A DNA stretch of 64,000 nucleotides from Ferrovibrio terrae_A (GTDB lineage Bacteria > Pseudomonadota > Alphaproteobacteria > Ferrovibrionales > Ferrovibrionaceae), in assembly GCF_943372915.1 (NCBI RefSeq), contig NZ_CALSAN010000011.1, positions 1-64,000 on the forward strand, given 5' to 3'. The notes beneath the pieces were generated by a model. It searched no databases. It saw only the letters and a program-made list of their open reading frames with translations, and was not told the DNA's origin. The position numbers were made by a program, and so were the translations under genes. Shown piece after piece: positions 31,210 to 39,542 of the stretch (within the stretch, counting starts at the first letter, position 1; the number at the start of each line of letters is the position of its first letter).

Positions 31210-32064
31210 TCACGGCCATTTCACGCTCGGCGGCATCGACATCAGAATTGCTTCCGTGTTGCCACCGGTTTTCAGGCCGAAAGTTGTGCCGCGATCGTAG
31301 AGCAAATTGAACTCGACATAGCGTCCACGACGGACCAGTTGATGCTCTCTTTCGGCCTCCGACCATGCCTCATCGAGGTGTTTGCGGGCGATTTTTGGAT
31401 ATGATTCGAGGAACGATTCGCCGACCGCTTTGGTGAATTCGAAATCGCGTTCCCAATCGCCGCTGTCGAGCTGATCGTAGAAGATGCCGCCGACGCCGCG
31501 CGGCTCGTTGCGATGCGGCAGATGGAAATACTCATCGCACCATTGCTTGAAACGCGGGTAGTAGCCCGGATCGAAACGGTCGCAGGCACCCTTCAGCGCC
31601 GCATGGAAGGCGGCGGTGTCGGTTTCATCGGCAACCATGGGGGTCAGGTCGGCGCCGCCGCCGAACCAGGCCTTGCTGGTGACGATGAAGCGGGTGTTCA
31701 TATGCACCGCCGGCACCTTGGGCGACTGCAGATGCGCCACCAGGGAGATGCCTGAGGCCCAGAACCGGCCATCGGCCGCGGCGCCGGGGATCTGCTTGCG
31801 GAATTCCTCGCTGAATTCGCCATGCACGGTCGAGATGTTCACGCCGACCTTCTCGAACACCCGGCCGCGCATTACGCTCATGACGCCGCCGCCGCCACCG
31901 GGCCGTTCCCAGGGGGTGCGTTCGAAGCGGCCGGGGGGGCGGTCGCGCAGCTGGCCGTTCAGATCATCTTCCAGGGTCTCGAAGGCGGCGCAGATTCGGT
32001 CGCGCAGCGTTTCAAACCAGTGCTGGGCCTGGGCCTGACGTTGGGCGATGACGGCGTCACTCAT
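31210..32064 (-). CDS. hemF: Oxygen-dependent coproporphyrinogen III oxidase
   Basis: 284 residues. It decarboxylates coproporphyrinogen III to protoporphyrinogen IX with O2 in haem synthesis. Family blocks are WERPGGGGGVMSVMRGRVFE, GVNISTVHGEFS, SLVAHLQSPKVPAVHMNTRF, WFGGGADLTPMV and EFNLLYDRGTTFGLKTGGN. AAGGAG lies nine bases before the chosen ATG and an earlier in-frame start would overlap trmL. It is 13 bases after trmL on the same strand. Its product feeds haem to the cytochrome bc1 encoded nearby. Confidence 0.96.
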   Translation of the reverse strand: MSDAVIAQRQAQAQHWFETLRDRICAAFETLEDDLNGQLRDRPPGRFERTPWERPGGGGGVMSVMRGRVFEKVGVNISTVHGEFSEEFRKQIPGAAADGRFWASGISLVAHLQSPKVPAVHMNTRFIVTSKAWFGGGADLTPMVADETDTAAFHAALKGACDRFDPGYYPRFKQWCDEYFHLPHRNEPRGVGGIFYDQLDSGDWERDFEFTKAVGESFLESYPKIARKHLDEAWSEAEREHQLVRRGRYVEFNLLYDRGTTFGLKTGGNTEAILMSMPPSVKWP

Positions 32065-32077
32065 GGGGCTGTACTCC

Positions 32078-32557
32078 TTATTGCGCCGGCGGCGCGGCAG
32101 CGGCGCTGCGTGGAAAGGCATCGCATTGTCGCAGGCCTTCGCCAAGGACGATGGCGGCGGCGGTGGCGACATTGATCGAGCGCAGGCCGGGCCGGATCGG
32201 GATCAGCAGCCGCGCATCGGCGGCGGCATGGACGTAATCCGGCGCGCCTTTGCTCTCGCGGCCGAACAGCAGGATGTCGTCGGGGGCGAAACGGAACTCC
32301 GTATAGGGAACGGCGGCGCGGGTGGTCATCAGCACCAGGCGGCCGACTGGCCGTTCGGCCAGAAAATGCTCCCAGCTTAAGTGCCGGTGGATCTCGGCAT
32401 GCTCGAGATAATCCATGGCGCTGCGGCGCACGGCCTGCACCGAGAAGGGGAAACCACAGGGCTCGATCACATGGACCGGCGTTTCCAGGCAGGCGCCCAG
32501 GCGCAGAATCGTGCCCAGGTTCGGCGGGATGTCAGGTTCAAAAAGCGCGAGCCGCAT
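32078..32557 (-). CDS. trmL: tRNA (cytidine(34)-2'-O)-methyltransferase
   Basis: 159 residues. A SPOUT enzyme that methylates the wobble 2'-OH in certain leucine tRNAs. The start MRLALFEPDIPPNLGTILRL and the knot motifs FGRESKGAPDYVH, IPIRPGLRSINVATAAAIVL are typical. The chosen ATG at 32557 gives the family length; a longer in-frame extension to 32662 is not family-like. Divergent from petA with a gap of 200 bases. Confidence 0.93.
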   Translation of the reverse strand: MRLALFEPDIPPNLGTILRLGACLETPVHVIEPCGFPFSVQAVRRSAMDYLEHAEIHRHLSWEHFLAERPVGRLVLMTTRAAVPYTEFRFAPDDILLFGRESKGAPDYVHAAADARLLIPIRPGLRSINVATAAAIVLGEGLRQCDAFPRSAAAAPPAQ

Positions 32558-32757
32558 GGCCTTCCAATGGGGGTTCTGAATCGGGTTACCGGGCAGGGGG
32601 CAAGAGGGGCATTTTTTTCGCGGTTTCCCGAGGTGATTCCAAGGACAAGACCCCTGCGGCAACCTGTCGCATCCGTCGGGCTAAGTGCTGGACTTCGCCA
32701 ACATATAGTGAGAAATATCGCGACACGTTTCCAAGTCTTATTATCTTCGAGGGATCT

Positions 32758-33291
32758 ATGGCAGGGACAGCGACCCAACCGGCCGGTACGACCGAGCCGA
32801 CCCGGCGCGACTTTATCGTCGTCGCCGCCGGTGCCTTCGCCGCGGTGGGAGCGGCGGCGGCGGTATGGCCGTTCATTCATCAGATGAACCCGTCGGCCGA
32901 TGTGCTGGCGCTGTCGAGCACCGAAGTCGATCTGAGCCAGATCGCCGCGGGCCAGAGCGTCACCATCCTATGGCGCGGCAAGCCGGTCTTCGTGCGCCAT
33001 CGTACGGCCGCCGAGATCGAGCAGGCGCAGAAGGACGACGCCGCGACGCTGCCGGATCCGGCCAAGGATGCCGATCGCGTGAAGAAGCCGGAATGGCTGG
33101 TGATGATGGGCGTGTGCACCCATCTTGGCTGCGTGCCGCTCGGCCAGAAGGGTGAGTTCGGCGGCTGGTTCTGCCCCTGCCACGGCTCGCACTACGACAC
33201 CTCGGGCCGCATCCGCAAAGGCCCTGCGCCGGCGAATCTTCCGGTTCCGGAATACGCCTTCCTCAACGATACCCGCATCCGTATCGGCTAA
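32758..33291 (+). CDS. petA: Ubiquinol-cytochrome c reductase Rieske iron-sulfur subunit
   Basis: 177 residues. It carries the 2Fe-2S cluster that takes the first electron from ubiquinol at the Qo site. A Tat signal (TRRDFI followed by a membrane anchor VVAAGAFAAVGAAAAVWPFI) is at the N-terminus. Cluster ligands are C120 and H122 in CTHLGC and C139 and H142 in CPCHGS, with C125 and C141 able to form the usual disulfide. The ATG follows CGAGGGATCT. First of the petABC operon, separated from petB by 18 bases. Confidence 0.97.
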   Translation: MAGTATQPAGTTEPTRRDFIVVAAGAFAAVGAAAAVWPFIHQMNPSADVLALSSTEVDLSQIAAGQSVTILWRGKPVFVRHRTAAEIEQAQKDDAATLPDPAKDADRVKKPEWLVMMGVCTHLGCVPLGQKGEFGGWFCPCHGSHYDTSGRIRKGPAPANLPVPEYAFLNDTRIRIG

Positions 33292-33309
33292 GGCTAAGGA
33301 CCAGCACCC

Positions 33310-34560
33310 ATGGCTGACAACAATTCCGGTTTCATGAGCAACCCGCTCGTCAAGTGGATCGAATACCGCCTGCCGGTCTTCTCCACGCTCGACCATATGG
33401 TCGGTTCCCAGTATCCGACGCCGAAGAACCTGAACTACTGGTGGAACTTCGGCTCGCTGGCCGGCCTCTGCCTGGTGATCCAGATCATCACCGGCATCGT
33501 GCTGGTGATGCATTACACCCCGCATACCTCGATGGCCTTCGATGCGGTCGAGCACATTATGCGCGACGTGAATTACGGCTGGCTGCTGCGCTACATGCAT
33601 GCCAACGGCGCCTCGATGTTCTTCATCGTGGTCTACATCCATATCTTCCGCGGCCTGTATTTCGGTTCCTACAAGGCGCCGCGCGAAATCCTGTGGTTCC
33701 TCGGCCTCATCATCTTCCTGCTGATGATGGCCACCGCGTTCATGGGCTACGTGCTTCCCTGGGGCCAGATGAGCTTCTGGGGTGCCACCGTGATCACCAA
33801 CCTGTTCTCGGCCATTCCGGTGGTCGGCGAGCCGATCGTGACCTGGCTGTGGGGCGGCTTCGCCGTCGACAACCCGACGCTCAACCGCTTCTTCTCGCTG
33901 CACTACCTGCTGCCGTTCGTGATCGTCGGCATCGTCATCCTGCATATTCTCGCCCTGCACCAGCATGGCTCGAATAACCCGCTGGGTATCGATACCAAGG
34001 GCCCGCAGGACCGCATCCCGTTCCATCCCTACTACACCATCAAGGATGCAGTCGGCGTCGGCGCCTTCCTCATCTTCTTCAGCTTCTTCCTGTTCTACGC
34101 CCCGAACTTCCTGGGCCATCCGGATAACTACATTCCGGCCAACCCGCTGGTGACGCCGGAGCATATCGTGCCGGAATGGTATTTCCTGCCGTTCTACGCG
34201 ATCCTGCGCTCGGTGCCCGACAAGCTGGGCGGCGTGCTGCTGATGTTCGGCGCCATCCTGATCCTGTTCCTGCTGCCCTGGCTGGATACCAGCAAGGTGC
34301 GGTCGGCCAAGTTCCGCCCGATCTACAAGCAGCTGTTCTGGGTCTTCCTGCTCGCCTGCGTCGGCCTGACCTATGCCGGCGGCCTGCCGCCGGAGGGCCT
34401 GGCCCTGGTGATCGGCCGGGTCTGCACGGTGTATTACTTCGCGCATTTCCTGATCCTGATGCCGCTGGTCGGCTGGTTCGAGAAGCCGCTGAAGCTGCCT
34501 GCCTCAATCAGTGAGGCTGTGCTCAAGACCGAGCCCGGCGCTGCCGGCAGCAAGGCGTAA
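33310..34560 (+). CDS. petB: Cytochrome b of the bc1 complex
   Basis: 416 residues with eight membrane helices. It holds haems bL and bH and the Qo and Qi sites. Visible marks are WWNFGSLAGLCLVIQIITG, the haem-binding YMHANGASMFFIVVYIHIF region with His pairs, GYVLPWGQMSFWGATVITNL (Qo loop), and PEWYFLPFYAILRSVPDKLG, the Qo-site PEWY motif. Length is that of alphaproteobacterial cytochrome b proteins. It precedes petC by 13 bases. Confidence 0.97.
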   Translation: MADNNSGFMSNPLVKWIEYRLPVFSTLDHMVGSQYPTPKNLNYWWNFGSLAGLCLVIQIITGIVLVMHYTPHTSMAFDAVEHIMRDVNYGWLLRYMHANGASMFFIVVYIHIFRGLYFGSYKAPREILWFLGLIIFLLMMATAFMGYVLPWGQMSFWGATVITNLFSAIPVVGEPIVTWLWGGFAVDNPTLNRFFSLHYLLPFVIVGIVILHILALHQHGSNNPLGIDTKGPQDRIPFHPYYTIKDAVGVGAFLIFFSFFLFYAPNFLGHPDNYIPANPLVTPEHIVPEWYFLPFYAILRSVPDKLGGVLLMFGAILILFLLPWLDTSKVRSAKFRPIYKQLFWVFLLACVGLTYAGGLPPEGLALVIGRVCTVYYFAHFLILMPLVGWFEKPLKLPASISEAVLKTEPGAAGSKA

Positions 34561-34573
34561 GGGGGATCGGACC

Positions 34574-35347
34574 ATGAAGACGACAATGATGCGTACGATC
34601 CTTGCCGCGGTGGTGATTGGCTTTGCCGCCCCGGCCCTGGCTGCGGGCGATACCGCAACGCCGCCGGCGCAGAAGTGGAGCTTCAACGGCCCCTTCGGCA
34701 CCTTTGACCGTGCCGAGCTGCAGCGCGGCTATCAGGTCTACAAGGAAGTCTGCGCGGCCTGCCACGCCATGAAGTATGTGGCGTTCCGCAACCTCGCCGA
34801 TCCGGGCGGCCCGGGCTTCACTGCGGCCGAAGTGAAGGCGCTGGCGGCCACCTTCGAGGTGACCGACGGCCCGAACGATGCGGGCGATATGTTCAAGCGC
34901 GCGGCCCTGCCGTCCGACAAGTTCCCGTCGCCCTTCGCCAACGAGAAGGCGGCGCGGGCCTCGAACGGCGGCGCGTATCCGCTCGACCTGTCGCTGATCG
35001 CCAAGGCGCGCGTGAACGGCCCGGATTACCTCAAGGCCCTGCTGACCGGCTATACCGCTGCCCCGGCCGGCTTCGCCCTGGGCGAAGGCCTGCATTACAA
35101 CGCCTATTTCCCGGGCAACCAGATCGCCATGCCGCAGCCGTTGAATGCGGACCAGGTGACCTATGCCGACGGCACCAAGGCAACGGTCGAACAGATGGCG
35201 CATGACGTTTCGGCCTTCCTGATGTGGACCGCCGAACCGAAGCTGGAAGAGCGCAAGCGCATGGGCTTCAAGGTGATGATCTTCCTGGTCGTGCTGACCG
35301 GCCTGTTCTTCATGGCCAAGAAGCGCATCTGGGCCAAGCTGCACTAG
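34574..35347 (+). CDS. petC: Cytochrome c1
   Basis: 257 residues. It carries haem c from the Rieske centre to soluble cytochrome c in the periplasm. A signal peptide (ILAAVVIGFAAPALAAGD) precedes the mature protein. The haem site is CAACH (C60, C63, H64). The axial Met is in IAMPQPL near residue 188, and the C-terminal anchor is MGFKVMIFLVVLTGLFFMAKK. The start is the ATG with GGGGGATCGGACC upstream. A Rho-independent terminator follows at 35371. Confidence 0.96.
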   Translation: MKTTMMRTILAAVVIGFAAPALAAGDTATPPAQKWSFNGPFGTFDRAELQRGYQVYKEVCAACHAMKYVAFRNLADPGGPGFTAAEVKALAATFEVTDGPNDAGDMFKRAALPSDKFPSPFANEKAARASNGGAYPLDLSLIAKARVNGPDYLKALLTGYTAAPAGFALGEGLHYNAYFPGNQIAMPQPLNADQVTYADGTKATVEQMAHDVSAFLMWTAEPKLEERKRMGFKVMIFLVVLTGLFFMAKKRIWAKLH

Positions 35348-35370
35348 GCTTGAGCTGATCGAGACACGGA

Positions 35371-35398
35371 AAAGGCCGCCGTCCGGGCGGCCTTTTTT
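35371..35398 (+). terminator. Rho-independent terminator of petABC
   Basis: AAAGGCCGCC (35371-35380) and GGCGGCCTTT (35386-35395) pair around a five-base loop and run into six T residues. It lies 24 bases after the petC stop. Confidence 0.93.
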
Positions 35399-35465
35399 GT
35401 TGCACTGCTACAGGGGGTTTGCTTAAGTCGCGCGGCATTCGGCCCGAGTCCGGGGGACATCATTC

Positions 35466-36506
35466 ATGGCAAAAGCGAAGAAAAAAGCGGCGAAGAAGGC
35501 TGTGAAGACGCCTGTAAAGAAGGCCGTCAAAAAGACCGTGAAGAAGATCGCTACCAAGCGCCAGCCGGCTAAGACGACTCGCCCGGCCACGGCCAGGGCA
35601 GGCATCCCCAAGCCGCATGTCGCCAAGCCAGGCGATCCGGTGCGCATCGGCGTGCTGGGCGGCAGCGGCATCTACGGCATGGCCGGGCTGAAGAACACCA
35701 AATGGCGCAAGGTTTCGACCCCCTGGGGCGATCCCTCCGACGAACTGCTGTTCGGTACGCTGGATGGTGCCGAACTGGTCTTCCTGCCGCGCCATGGTCG
35801 CGGCCATGTCCATTCGCCGTCGGAAGTGAACTATCGCGCCAATATCGATGCCCTGAAACGCGTCGGCTGCCATGACGTGATCTCCGTCTCGGCCTGCGGC
35901 TCGTTCAAGGAGCATCTGGCGCCGGGCACTTTCGTGATCGTTGACCAGTTTATCGACCGCACCTTCATGCGACAGAAGAGTTTCTTCGGTACCGGGCTTG
36001 TTGCGCATGTTTCCGCCGGTCATCCGGTCTGCCATCGCCTGGGCGATGCGCTGGAAGCGGCAGCGAAGGATGCCGGCATCACTGTGCAGCGCGGCGGTAC
36101 GTATCTCTGCATGGAAGGTCCGCAATTCTCCACCCAGGCGGAAAGCTTCCTCTACAAGAGCTGGGGGTGCGACGTGATCGGCATGACCAATGCGCCTGAG
36201 GCCAAGCTCGCCCGCGAGGCTGAGCTTTGCTACGCTTCGGTTGCCATGGTCACCGACTACGACTGCTGGCACCCCGACCATGATCATGTCGATGTTGCCG
36301 CGGTGATCCGCGTGCTGCTCGACAATGCTGAAAAAGGCCAGAGCCTGGTCGCCAAGGCGGTGCCGCATCTGCGTCATCGTCCCGAGCTTTGCCCGCAGGG
36401 CTGTGATCGCGTGCTGGACACGGCACTGATCACCGCGCCGGAAAAGCGCGATCCGAAGATGAAGAAGAAACTCGATGCGGTCGCCGGCCGCATGTTTAGA
36501 GCCTAA
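35466..36506 (+). CDS. mtnP: S-methyl-5'-thioadenosine phosphorylase with a histone-like N-terminal tail
   Basis: 346 residues, against about 290 in the usual enzyme. MtnP cleaves methylthioadenosine to adenine and methylthioribose-1-phosphate, linking polyamine/methionine salvage to adenine reuse by apt, the next gene. The catalytic body (from VRIGVLGGSGIYGM, about residue 59) has FLPRHGRGHVHSPSEVNYRA, ISVSACGSFKE, YLCMEGPQFSTQAES and GMTNAPEAKLAREAELCYA. The first ~57 residues are Lys/Ala/Val/Thr/Pro-rich (MAKAKKKAAKKAVKTPVKKA), much like the 38-residue protein at 30824. The start has GGGGGA eight bases upstream and fits the reading frame, so the tail is translated. Its function is unclear. 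Confidence 0.9.
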   Translation: MAKAKKKAAKKAVKTPVKKAVKKTVKKIATKRQPAKTTRPATARAGIPKPHVAKPGDPVRIGVLGGSGIYGMAGLKNTKWRKVSTPWGDPSDELLFGTLDGAELVFLPRHGRGHVHSPSEVNYRANIDALKRVGCHDVISVSACGSFKEHLAPGTFVIVDQFIDRTFMRQKSFFGTGLVAHVSAGHPVCHRLGDALEAAAKDAGITVQRGGTYLCMEGPQFSTQAESFLYKSWGCDVIGMTNAPEAKLAREAELCYASVAMVTDYDCWHPDHDHVDVAAVIRVLLDNAEKGQSLVAKAVPHLRHRPELCPQGCDRVLDTALITAPEKRDPKMKKKLDAVAGRMFRA

Positions 36507-36526
36507 AGATAAAGGACAGACCTGCC

Positions 36527-37057
36527 ATGCAGGGTATCAAGGAAAAGATCCGCGCCATCCCCGACTATCCGAAGCCGGGAATCATGTTCCGCGACATCAC
36601 CACGCTGCTGCAGGACGCACGCGGCTTCCGCAAGACGGTCGACGAAATGGTGCAGCCGCTGGCTGGCACCCGCATCGACAAGGTGGTGGGCATCGAGGCA
36701 CGCGGCTTCATCCTGGGCGGCGCCATCGCGCATCAGCTCTCCATCGGCTTCGTACCGGTGCGCAAGCGCGGCAAGCTGCCGTGGAAGACCATGTCGCAGG
36801 AATACCAGCTGGAATACGGCACGGACTCGATGGAAATCCACATCGACGCCATCCAGCCGAATGAGAATATCCTGATCGTTGATGACCTGATCGCCACCGG
36901 CGGCACTGCCGAAGCGGCAATCAAGCTGATCCGCGCCCATAAAGGCAATGTGGTCGGCTGTTCCTTCATCGTCGACCTGCCGGAACTGGGCGGGCGCAAG
37001 CGGCTTGAGGCGCTGGGCGTGCAGGTGTTGTCGCTTTGCGAGTTTGACGGGCACTGA
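36527..37057 (+). CDS. apt: Adenine phosphoribosyltransferase
   Basis: 176 residues. It joins adenine to PRPP to make AMP. The PRPP loop reads VDDLIATGGTA (118-128), and the N-terminal IPDYPKPGIMFRDITTLL and GIEARGFILGGAIAHQL blocks are diagnostic. It is 20 bases after mtnP; together they recycle the adenine of methylthioadenosine. Purine salvage is also supported by prs elsewhere in the window. Confidence 0.97.
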   Translation: MQGIKEKIRAIPDYPKPGIMFRDITTLLQDARGFRKTVDEMVQPLAGTRIDKVVGIEARGFILGGAIAHQLSIGFVPVRKRGKLPWKTMSQEYQLEYGTDSMEIHIDAIQPNENILIVDDLIATGGTAEAAIKLIRAHKGNVVGCSFIVDLPELGGRKRLEALGVQVLSLCEFDGH

Positions 37058-37075
37058 GCCCGTCGGAGCAGAGCA

Positions 37076-37930
37076 GTGGCACATCGGATTACCGGGCTCG
37101 ACCATACGGTTCTGGCAACGACGGATCTTGAAGCGGCGCGCGAAACCTACCGCAGGCTCGGCTTCACGATCACACCGCGCGGCCGCCATATCGGCTGGGC
37201 CACCGGCAACTATTGCATCATGTTCCCGCGCACCTATCACGAACTGCTCGGGATCGCCGAGCCGGGCGGCTATACCGCCGGACTGGAAGACACGCTCAGG
37301 CTCAAGGGTGAGGGCGTGCACAAGGTGGTGCTGGGGATCGACGATGCCGCCACGGCGGTTGCCGAGCTTAAGGCTTCGGGACTGAACCCGTCCGCACCGC
37401 AGGATCTGAAGCGCGAACTGGAACTGCCCGAGGGCACCGTGCTGCCGGCTTTCAGCCTGGTGCATCTGCCACCCGAGGCGACACCGCAGCTGTCCATGTT
37501 CCTCTGCCAGCATCTGACGCCGGAACTGCTGCGTAAGCCGGAATGGTTGGTGCATCCCAATGGGGCCGAGCAGATCAGCACGGTGATCGTGGTGACCGAT
37601 AATCCGGTGGCATTGGAGCTGGCTTACGAAAAACTGGTCGGCGCCGGCAATACCGTTCGCACCGATCGCATGCTGGCGGTGCGCAGCGGTGGCGAGACGA
37701 TCCTGTTCGTCACCCCTGACGATCTCGACACCCTGTTCCCCGATCTCGCCCATCCGTCGCGGCCGGCGCCCTACGTGGCCGGCCTGCGCTTCCGCGTTCA
37801 CAACACGGAAGCGGCCGCGGCGTATTTCAGGGCGGCCGGCGTCGAGCATGCGCGCAGCCTGGACGGCACCGTGCTGGTACCAGCCTCGGCGGCCCATGGC
37901 TGCTTCCTGGAATTTTCCAGCCGCGCCTAA
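37076..37930 (+). CDS. VOC superfamily (glyoxalase-like) protein
   Basis: 284 residues. Members of this vicinal-oxygen-chelate subgroup bind a metal and act on diverse small substrates; this one cannot be assigned. The N-terminal block ITGLDHTVLATTDLEAARET begins a Glyoxalase_3-like domain and the second half (APYVAGLRFRVHNTEAAAAY) is a second beta-alpha module. The start is a GTG 18 bases after apt, preceded by CGGAGCAGAG. The linkage to apt may be accidental. Confidence 0.82.
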   Translation: MAHRITGLDHTVLATTDLEAARETYRRLGFTITPRGRHIGWATGNYCIMFPRTYHELLGIAEPGGYTAGLEDTLRLKGEGVHKVVLGIDDAATAVAELKASGLNPSAPQDLKRELELPEGTVLPAFSLVHLPPEATPQLSMFLCQHLTPELLRKPEWLVHPNGAEQISTVIVVTDNPVALELAYEKLVGAGNTVRTDRMLAVRSGGETILFVTPDDLDTLFPDLAHPSRPAPYVAGLRFRVHNTEAAAAYFRAAGVEHARSLDGTVLVPASAAHGCFLEFSSRA

Positions 37931-37937
37931 AAAACGA

Positions 37938-38603
37938 TCAGAGCAGGGCCTCGAAGAAGGCTAGCGTTCTGCGTCGCGCTGTCACGGCGGCGGTAGCGTT
38001 ATAGGTCGCGCGCTGGTCGCAGTTGAAGCCATGATCAGCATCGTAGATATGCGTGGTGATGAAGGGGTGCTTGGCCTTCAGCTCATCGGCCAGGCTGGTC
38101 GGGATCATCTTGTCCAGGGCGCCGAAATGCAGCAAGCAGGGTGCCTTCGGCGTCTCGTCCTTCAATTCGCTCCACGGGCCGCCGTAATAACCCACTGAGG
38201 CGGCCAGGCCGGGCAGGCTGGTCGCCATCTTCCAGGTGACGCCGCCGCCATAGCAGTAACCCACGGTGCCGACGCGGCCGGCGCGGGCGGCAGCGGCAAA
38301 GGCCACGGTCACGTCCTGCATCACGGTATCCCAGACCATCTTGCCGCGAATCTCGCGACCGGCAGCCACGTCATCGGCGCTGTAGCCAAGATCGACATTG
38401 GCCTGCACGCGATCAAACAGGGCGGGCGCCACGACATAGTAGCCATCGGCGGCATAGCCATCGGCAACCGCCTTGATATGGCCGTTGACGCCAAAGATCT
38501 CCTGGATCACCACGACGCCGCCCTTGGGCGTGCCCTTCGGTTCGGCGATATAGGCGGCAAGGCGATGGCCGTCGGCGGCGGTCAGGCTGGTCATGGCACC
38601 CAT
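37938..38603 (-). CDS. Dienelactone hydrolase family protein
   Basis: 221 residues. Alpha/beta-hydrolase with a Cys nucleophile. The triad is C117 in GYCYGGG, Asp in FGALDKMIP and His in DADHGFNCD; E35 in VVIQEIFGVN is also conserved. The substrate of such proteins outside chlorocatechol degradation is usually unknown. GAGGAG precedes the ATG. It is last in a run with two MaoC-type genes and ychF, which hints at acyl-CoA or lactone metabolism. Confidence 0.92.
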   Translation of the reverse strand: MGAMTSLTAADGHRLAAYIAEPKGTPKGGVVVIQEIFGVNGHIKAVADGYAADGYYVVAPALFDRVQANVDLGYSADDVAAGREIRGKMVWDTVMQDVTVAFAAAARAGRVGTVGYCYGGGVTWKMATSLPGLAASVGYYGGPWSELKDETPKAPCLLHFGALDKMIPTSLADELKAKHPFITTHIYDADHGFNCDQRATYNATAAVTARRRTLAFFEALL

Positions 38604-38626
38604 GATGGACTCCTCGGGTCTTGGCT

Positions 38627-39079
38627 TCAGGTCTGGGCAGGATTGCGGAAACGCATGATGCCGATGCTGGTGAAGCGCATCACCAGCTCGTCATTCTGGT
38701 TGATGGCTTCCACCATGAAGCGGGCCGAGCCGATGCCGGGCCGGCTGCGCGATGGTGTCTTGTCGATGCAGGTCATGCGGCCGCGAATGGTGTCGCCGGG
38801 CCGCACCGGCTTCAGCCAGGCAAGATCGTCGAAGCCGGGCGAGCCCAGGCTGGCCTCCAGATCGATGGCGGAATCGACCAGCAGGCGCATCACGACTGCA
38901 GCCGTGTGCCAGCCAGAGGCGATCAGACCGCCGAATGCAGTCTTGCGGGCGGCTTCCGGGTCGATATGGAAGGGCTGTGGATCGAACTGTCGGGCAAAGG
39001 CGATGATCGCTTCTTCGGTGAATGTGCGGCTGCCGAAGTCGCGCACCGCACCGATCTCGATATCCTCGTAATACTGCAT
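38627..39079 (-). CDS. MaoC family dehydratase, copy 1
   Basis: 150 residues, single hot-dog domain. MaoC/R-hydratase enzymes hydrate trans-2-enoyl-CoA; the catalytic Asp and His lie in FDPQPFHIDPEAARKTAFGG. GWHTAAVVMRLL follows. The chosen ATG gives MQYYEDIEIG, aligned with the neighbouring copy. It is 11 bases downstream of the second copy and clearly its paralogue. Whether the two work as a heteromer or on different substrates is unknown. Confidence 0.9.
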   Translation of the reverse strand: MQYYEDIEIGAVRDFGSRTFTEEAIIAFARQFDPQPFHIDPEAARKTAFGGLIASGWHTAAVVMRLLVDSAIDLEASLGSPGFDDLAWLKPVRPGDTIRGRMTCIDKTPSRSRPGIGSARFMVEAINQNDELVMRFTSIGIMRFRNPAQT

Positions 39080-39090
39080 GATGGCTCCGG

Positions 39091-39534
39091 TCACGCCGGC
39101 CGGCGGGCATACATGCCCTTGGCCTGCATGGTCAGCACGGTTTCGCCCTTCTGATTGCGCATCTCGTAGCGCGAGGTGATGACGCCGCGATCCGGTTTGG
39201 ATTGCGAGACCCGTGCCTCCACCACTTCACCACGCAGATGCAGCGTGTCGCCGGGGAAAACCGGCTTGACCCAGCGCAGCTGGTCGACGCCGGGCGACCC
39301 CATGCTGGCAGACTGGCCGATCATGTTGTCGACCAGGATGCGCATCATCAGGCCTGCCGTATGCCAGCCGGACGCACAAAGGCCGCCAAACAGCGACTGC
39401 TTGGCGGCCTCCTTGTCGAGATGGAAGGGCTGCGGATCGTAGTCCCGCGCGAAGGCGATGATCTCTTCTTCGCTCACCGTGCGGGGCGGATAGTCCACGA
39501 CCTGTCCGACGATGAAGTCTTCCAGATATTTCAT
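39091..39534 (-). CDS. MaoC family dehydratase, copy 2
   Basis: 147 residues, single hot-dog domain, paralogous to the downstream gene (shared EEIIAFARDYDPQPFHLD, FGGLCASGWHTA, SMGSPGVDQL, and PGDTL). Active-site Asp and His are present in YDPQPFHLDKEAA. The tandem arrangement implies duplication. The paralogues differ most in the C-terminal third. Upstream ychF is eight bases away, so all belong to the same long minus-strand run. Confidence 0.9.
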   Translation of the reverse strand: MKYLEDFIVGQVVDYPPRTVSEEEIIAFARDYDPQPFHLDKEAAKQSLFGGLCASGWHTAGLMMRILVDNMIGQSASMGSPGVDQLRWVKPVFPGDTLHLRGEVVEARVSQSKPDRGVITSRYEMRNQKGETVLTMQAKGMYARRPA

Positions 39535-39542
39535 AGCCGCTC

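Noticed and set aside
32968..34446. A 492-residue His/Gln-rich frame on the minus strand across petA and petB
   Set aside because: It is antisense to two fully conserved bc1 subunits and has no family match.
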